Positions 60,929 to 64,000 of a DNA stretch of 64,000 bases are shown here, piece after piece. Numbering within the stretch: position 1 is the stretch's first letter; every line of letters begins with the position of its first letter. The stretch lies in assembly GCA_018266105.1 (NCBI GenBank), contig JAFEBA010000007.1, positions 1 to 64,000 of the forward strand. The letters run 5' to 3'. Source of the stretch: a bacterium (GTDB lineage: Bacteria; Vulcanimicrobiota; Xenobia; Xenobiales; JADMJV01). The position numbers and the translations under genes were made by a program. Below the pieces are notes generated by a model. It was not told where the DNA came from, ran no database searches, and worked only from the letters and a program-made list of their open reading frames with translations.

Positions 60929-62040
60929 CGCGCGAAAAAGTCGAGGACTTCCTCGCGCCGATCGAGTACATCCTCGTAACCAGCGGCCATGAGGCTGCGA
61001 CAATACTCACCTTCGAAAATCAAATAGCTGGCCAACTCGGCGCTGGCCTGATCATCACCCAATCCCCGCATGAGATATCGGACCAGTGGGGGCATCCGCC
61101 GCTCCATCCGCAAGGCCAGGTGAGCCAGGTTTCGGCTGGGTCGCAACCAGAGCACGTCCACGTGATGAAAATTGTTGGGTTGAGAGCCGGCCAGATTGTT
61201 CAAGCGCAGGCAGTGCTGGACGTCGACCTCGATGGCGTCCAGCAAAACGGCGTCCAACAAAAGCCCGACGACATCAGCCAGCTTGGGAGCAGTACCGGGG
61301 GCCGGACTGGGGGTGTTGTCCCCCGCTTCGCGCACTCCCACGGCCACGATCTTGCGCGCTCCCAGTTGAATGGCCGGGCCCAGCGGAGCGGTGTTCCTCA
61401 AGCTTCCATCGCCATAATAGCAAGACCCGATGGGGACCGCCGGAAAAATCACAGGGATGGCGCTCGAGGCCATCACATGTTCCATACCGATCACGGAACG
61501 CTCAACCCGGTAACGAACCTTCCGCCAGGGCTCGACCCTCCCGTCGTCCTGCAGAAAAAAGACACCGCTGGAAGTGGTGTAGTTGGTGGCCAGCACGCCC
61601 AGGGCCCGGTAGTGGCCCTCCTGGAGATTCCTACCCAAGCGGTCCCAGGGCAGCCTGCCCAGCAACCGCCGAAACGGTGCGGTATCCAGAAGAAAACGCG
61701 GACTCACTCGTCCCAACAGGCCACCCAAAGCCAGGTCGCGCAGCCACCCCAGGCCATTCGAGAGCATGGCCCAACTGCCGGTTCGAAAGACCTGAGAGGC
61801 GTTTAGTTGGCCCCAAACCTGCTCCATCTCGAGAAGACCCAACAAAGGTAAATGGGTATAGGCGGCCAGCAGGGTGCAATTGAGCGAACCGGCGCTGGTT
61901 CCCACAAAGACATCAAATGGCTGGCGCTTCTCCTGAATCACCCCCAACTGACGCAGGCCCATCATCACGCCGGCCTGATAGGCTCCCCGTGCTCCTCCCC
62001 CGGAGAGCACGAGAGCGGTACAAGCTCGACTGGCACTCAT
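60925..62040 (-). CDS. patatin-like phospholipase
   Basis: A 371-residue lipid acyl hydrolase with a Ser-Asp dyad. The oxyanion loop is VLSGGGARGAYQAG (residues about 10-23), the nucleophile elbow VGTSAGSLN, and the dyad aspartate lies in YYGDGSLRNTAPLGPAI. There is no secretion signal. Proteins of this kind cleave phospholipids in the cytoplasm or at the inner membrane, and some are toxins or defence effectors. I chose ATG at 62040, with AAAGG nine bases upstream, over the TTG at 62049. It is followed on the same strand by marR. Confidence 0.92.
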   Translation of the reverse strand: MSASRACTALVLSGGGARGAYQAGVMMGLRQLGVIQEKRQPFDVFVGTSAGSLNCTLLAAYTHLPLLGLLEMEQVWGQLNASQVFRTGSWAMLSNGLGWLRDLALGGLLGRVSPRFLLDTAPFRRLLGRLPWDRLGRNLQEGHYRALGVLATNYTTSSGVFFLQDDGRVEPWRKVRYRVERSVIGMEHVMASSAIPVIFPAVPIGSCYYGDGSLRNTAPLGPAIQLGARKIVAVGVREAGDNTPSPAPGTAPKLADVVGLLLDAVLLDAIEVDVQHCLRLNNLAGSQPNNFHHVDVLWLRPSRNLAHLALRMERRMPPLVRYLMRGLGDDQASAELASYLIFEGEYCRSLMAAGYEDVLDRREEVLDFFAR

Positions 62041-62073
62041 CACTCTCAACCTTTGCAGGCGAGCCAGGGATTC

Positions 62074-63564
62074 CTACAGACTAAATTGAGTTTTCCCGCC
62101 TACTACCGTGCGCAGCACGCTCACTTCGGAGGGCCAGGGGCATTCGAGGGGATTGCGGTCGAGCACGCAAAAATCCCCCAGCCATCCGGGCAACAAAAGC
62201 CCCGATCGCTTCCAACCCAGGCTCTCACTGGCCCCGCGTGTATAGGCCCACAGGCCGGCTTCCCGGGACAAACACTCATCCGCGTACCAGGCCTCCTCGC
62301 AAGCGCCGCGACGACGAAGGCAGGCAGCCTGCAGACCCAGCCAGGGGTCAAAACTGGCCACCGGCGCATCGCTACCAAAAGCCAGTCTCACCCCCCGATG
62401 CTGCAAGCTGGCCAGACGATAGTATCCGTGGGCTCGCTCTCCTAACAGGGCGTCGGCCTGAGTTCGATCGTCGAGCAAATGCAGAGGCTGCATGCTGGCC
62501 ACCGCACTGGCTGGCCCAAGCTGCACAAGATCGTTCTGGTCCAGGATTTGTAGATGTTCTATCCGGTCCAAAGGGTGGACTGGAAGCAGCCGGCACACCG
62601 CGCCCACGGCTTCGTCGCCGATCGCATGAACACTGACCGGGAAGCCAAGGGCGTGGGCATGAGCAAAGCCCTGCTTGAGTTGGTCGGGCTCGGTGAGCCA
62701 CAGTCCTCGCTCTCCGGTCGCCTGATAGCACTCGCGCATGCGGGCAGTACGACTGCCCAACGAGCCGTCGGCGAAGAACTTGACGTGACCGCAGCGTAGC
62801 CAGTCGTCGCCCTCCAGAAAACGCGGACCCTGACGGAGATCCTCGTGAGCGGCCCGGTTGCAATGGATGCGTAAAGGTAACCGCATTTCCTGGTAAAGCT
62901 CCCAAGCCAGCGGACCGTCATCTTGGTCTTTGATGCGTTGATCACACACGCCTACGATGCCGTAGCGATGCAACCCCGCACAGGCCTGAACCAGCAGCCG
63001 CTTGAGTCGGGAGCGATCGGGAACAGCAATAACGCGTTGAATAAGATGCATGGCCAGGTCGGCCAGCACCCCGGTGGGCTGACCAAATGCATTGCATGCA
63101 ATACGTCCGCCGGCCGGTTCTGGGGTATCGGAGGTGATTCCGGCTCGCCTCAGTCCCTCGCTGTTGGTCAGGCCGGAGTGCAGATCGCTGCGAGTTAACC
63201 AGCAAGGCCGCCCGTCGCAGGCCCGATCCAATTGCTCCAGCTGAGGCAAATCCGGGTTGTCCCAGTGAGACTCATTCCATCCGAAGCCTTCCACCCACTC
63301 CCCCTCAGCGCGCTCGAGTCGGCTCAACAGTTCGAATTGATCACGACAATTACTGAGATCGACCTGACCCAAGGAGCGAGCCAGCAAGAGCAGATGCAGA
63401 TGGGAGTCCCAGAGGCCCGGCAACACATAGGCCCCCTCCAGGTCGATTTCTTGATGGGCCTGGCCTCCAGGTTGTACAAAAACTCCTTCGTCTACCTGGA
63501 GCTGACCTGGAGAAAATCCGCGAGCGCCATCCCAAATCCGTGCATTCCAAAAAAGCGTGCTCAT
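62074..63564 (-). CDS. amidohydrolase family protein (YtcJ-like)
   Basis: A 496-residue metal-dependent hydrolase of the amidohydrolase_3 group. Motifs are GLWDSHLHLLLLARSLG (HxH metal ligands), LRIHCN, VKFFADGSLGSRTARM, VHAIGDEAV, RIEHLQILD and FGSDAPVASFDPW (metal Asp), ending with the small beta domain (GDFCVLDRNP). Members hydrolyse amides or N-acyl groups of small molecules; the substrate is not predictable. There is no signal peptide. It is divergent from the membrane-protein gene at the right edge and 33 bases upstream of the patatin gene in the same direction. Confidence 0.9.
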   Translation of the reverse strand: MSTLFWNARIWDGARGFSPGQLQVDEGVFVQPGGQAHQEIDLEGAYVLPGLWDSHLHLLLLARSLGQVDLSNCRDQFELLSRLERAEGEWVEGFGWNESHWDNPDLPQLEQLDRACDGRPCWLTRSDLHSGLTNSEGLRRAGITSDTPEPAGGRIACNAFGQPTGVLADLAMHLIQRVIAVPDRSRLKRLLVQACAGLHRYGIVGVCDQRIKDQDDGPLAWELYQEMRLPLRIHCNRAAHEDLRQGPRFLEGDDWLRCGHVKFFADGSLGSRTARMRECYQATGERGLWLTEPDQLKQGFAHAHALGFPVSVHAIGDEAVGAVCRLLPVHPLDRIEHLQILDQNDLVQLGPASAVASMQPLHLLDDRTQADALLGERAHGYYRLASLQHRGVRLAFGSDAPVASFDPWLGLQAACLRRRGACEEAWYADECLSREAGLWAYTRGASESLGWKRSGLLLPGWLGDFCVLDRNPLECPWPSEVSVLRTVVGGKTQFSL

Positions 63565-63604
63565 CGGAAGGATGATGCTCTACCTTGGACGGCTATCCCT
63601 GTGT

Positions 63605-63610
63605 TATACT
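63605..63610 (+). promoter_or_regulatory. -10 box just before the last gene, possible leaderless start
   Basis: TATACT matches the -10 consensus at five of six positions. Its expected transcription start falls on or next to the ATG at 63617, which would make the mRNA leaderless. TTGGAC at 63585-63590 is a good -35 hexamer but only 14 bases away, which weakens the call. Confidence 0.35.
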
Positions 63611-63616
63611 CGGGGA

Positions 63617-64000
63617 ATGCTGAAGCGCCTGGGCCTGGTTCTGCTGGGCACTCTGGGTTTTGTGCTGGCGGTGGGGGTCATCATGTTTATCCCCCCTGGC
63701 GATGGCAACTGGTTGTTTTGGGCCTGCATCCTGCTCAAAATCGCCCTGGGCCTGCTGATTCTCTTGAAATCATTCGATTTCTACCGTCGCTCGGCTTTCC
63801 CCCCGGACTCGCCCGCCCTGCAGGATCCGGTCGCACTGTGGTGGTGCGCCAAGGAAGAAGAACTCTATCGCCAGTCCAAACTGGCCTGGATGGCGGCTCA
63901 ATTTCTGTTTTTCTTTGTGCCGGCTTTCATGCTGGCATTTCTGCTGGCAGTGATCATCCGACCGTTTTACGTGACTTTTCAGGGCACAGCCCGAGGGGGC
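63617..64000 (+). CDS. integral membrane protein, 3' end missing
   Basis: At least 128 residues, running off the right edge. Three hydrophobic helices are visible: MLKRLGLVLLGTLGFVLAVG and on to residue 25; WLFWACILLKIALGLLILL (about 34-52); and MAAQFLFFFVPAFMLAFLLA (about 96-115). Between the second and third is a soluble loop with YRRSAFPPDSPALQ. No family is recognised. There is no Shine-Dalgarno upstream of the ATG, which fits the leaderless idea. Confidence 0.65.
   Translation, partial: MLKRLGLVLLGTLGFVLAVGVIMFIPPGDGNWLFWACILLKIALGLLILLKSFDFYRRSAFPPDSPALQDPVALWWCAKEEELYRQSKLAWMAAQFLFFFVPAFMLAFLLAVIIRPFYVTFQGTARGG

Noticed and set aside
60925..62040. The patatin as a CBASS-type effector
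   Set aside because: No cyclic-nucleotide synthetase or other CBASS gene lies nearby; its neighbours are marR and an amidohydrolase.
1..64000. tRNA, rRNA, insertion sequences, attachment sites, replication origin
   Set aside because: I looked for cloverleaf-like sequences, transposase motifs, terminal inverted repeats and DnaA-box clusters and found none I could support by eye.

Overview
This is about 64 kb of compact bacterial chromosome, judged GC-rich by eye, with roughly 46 protein genes. I see no rRNA, tRNA, CRISPR array, transposase or phage gene. TGA, TAA and TAG all serve as stops. Many neighbouring genes share an ATGA or TTGA junction, and most convergent pairs overlap by a few bases. 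The menaquinone gene is of the futalosine type (mqnD), and long TPR proteins, prokaryotic zinc ribbons and Pro/Gln-rich N-termini without signal peptides are common. This suits a poorly characterised phylum with a large regulatory repertoire (Vulcanimicrobiota/Eremiobacterota-like or Armatimonadota-like), but that placement is only an impression; no marker in the window settles it.

Layout. 1-5.5 kb: leuS (5' end missing), cysS, a SpoU-type RNA methyltransferase and a secreted protein, in one direction. 5.6-12.4 kb: a 2004-residue STAND-type NTPase with TPRs, divergent from a PilZ-domain gene. 12.4-18.5 kb: a BBC1/AIM3-like cysteine-peptidase-fold protein, a large DUF1152-like protein interrupted by an apparent frameshift, a SigH-like sigma factor, a beta-propeller protein and a glycine-zipper membrane protein. 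18.5-25.7 kb: two universal stress proteins, a radical SAM enzyme, a GAF-TPR protein, a zinc-ribbon/TPR membrane protein and an unknown. 25.7-30.6 kb: an FAD/NAD(P)-binding protein, an SF2 helicase and a PhoD-like phosphatase. 30.8-38 kb: the most accessory-looking stretch. A four-gene operon (zinc ribbon, acyl-CoA dehydrogenase-like, DUF861-like cupin, unknown) and a Gly-Lys-X repeat gene run leftward. Divergent from them is a cupin/methionyl-tRNA-synthetase-like fusion, coupled to a DAO-type oxidase and a collagen-like secreted protein. 38-48.6 kb: mqnD with a dicarboxylate symporter, a 1150-residue TPR protein, htpG, a REC-TPR-SARP regulator and an acyl-ACP thioesterase. 48.6-57.6 kb: a small acidic protein, bolA, a LicD-like gene, a nucleotidyltransferase/aminotransferase fusion, a secreted propeller-like protein, ileS and a membrane-anchored glycosidase-fold protein. 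57.6-64 kb: a small unknown, a J-domain coiled-coil protein, a REC-pseudokinase, marR, a patatin, an amidohydrolase and the start of a membrane protein.

The strongest leads for new biology are: the cupin-MetRS-like / oxidase / collagen-like operon at 34198-37911; the LicD plus PntC-like pair at 49438-51853, which predicts a phosphonate or aminoalkyl-phosphate decoration on a surface glycan; an isoleucyl-tRNA synthetase whose HxGH signature reads GVHH, the swap reported for mupirocin-hyper-resistant type 2 enzymes; and a response regulator fused to what looks like a dead protein-kinase domain. Two genes carry single-base frame breaks at short G/C runs (15249-15253 and 37211-37214), which may be sequencing errors or real. 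All function calls come from reading motifs by eye; no database search was run.
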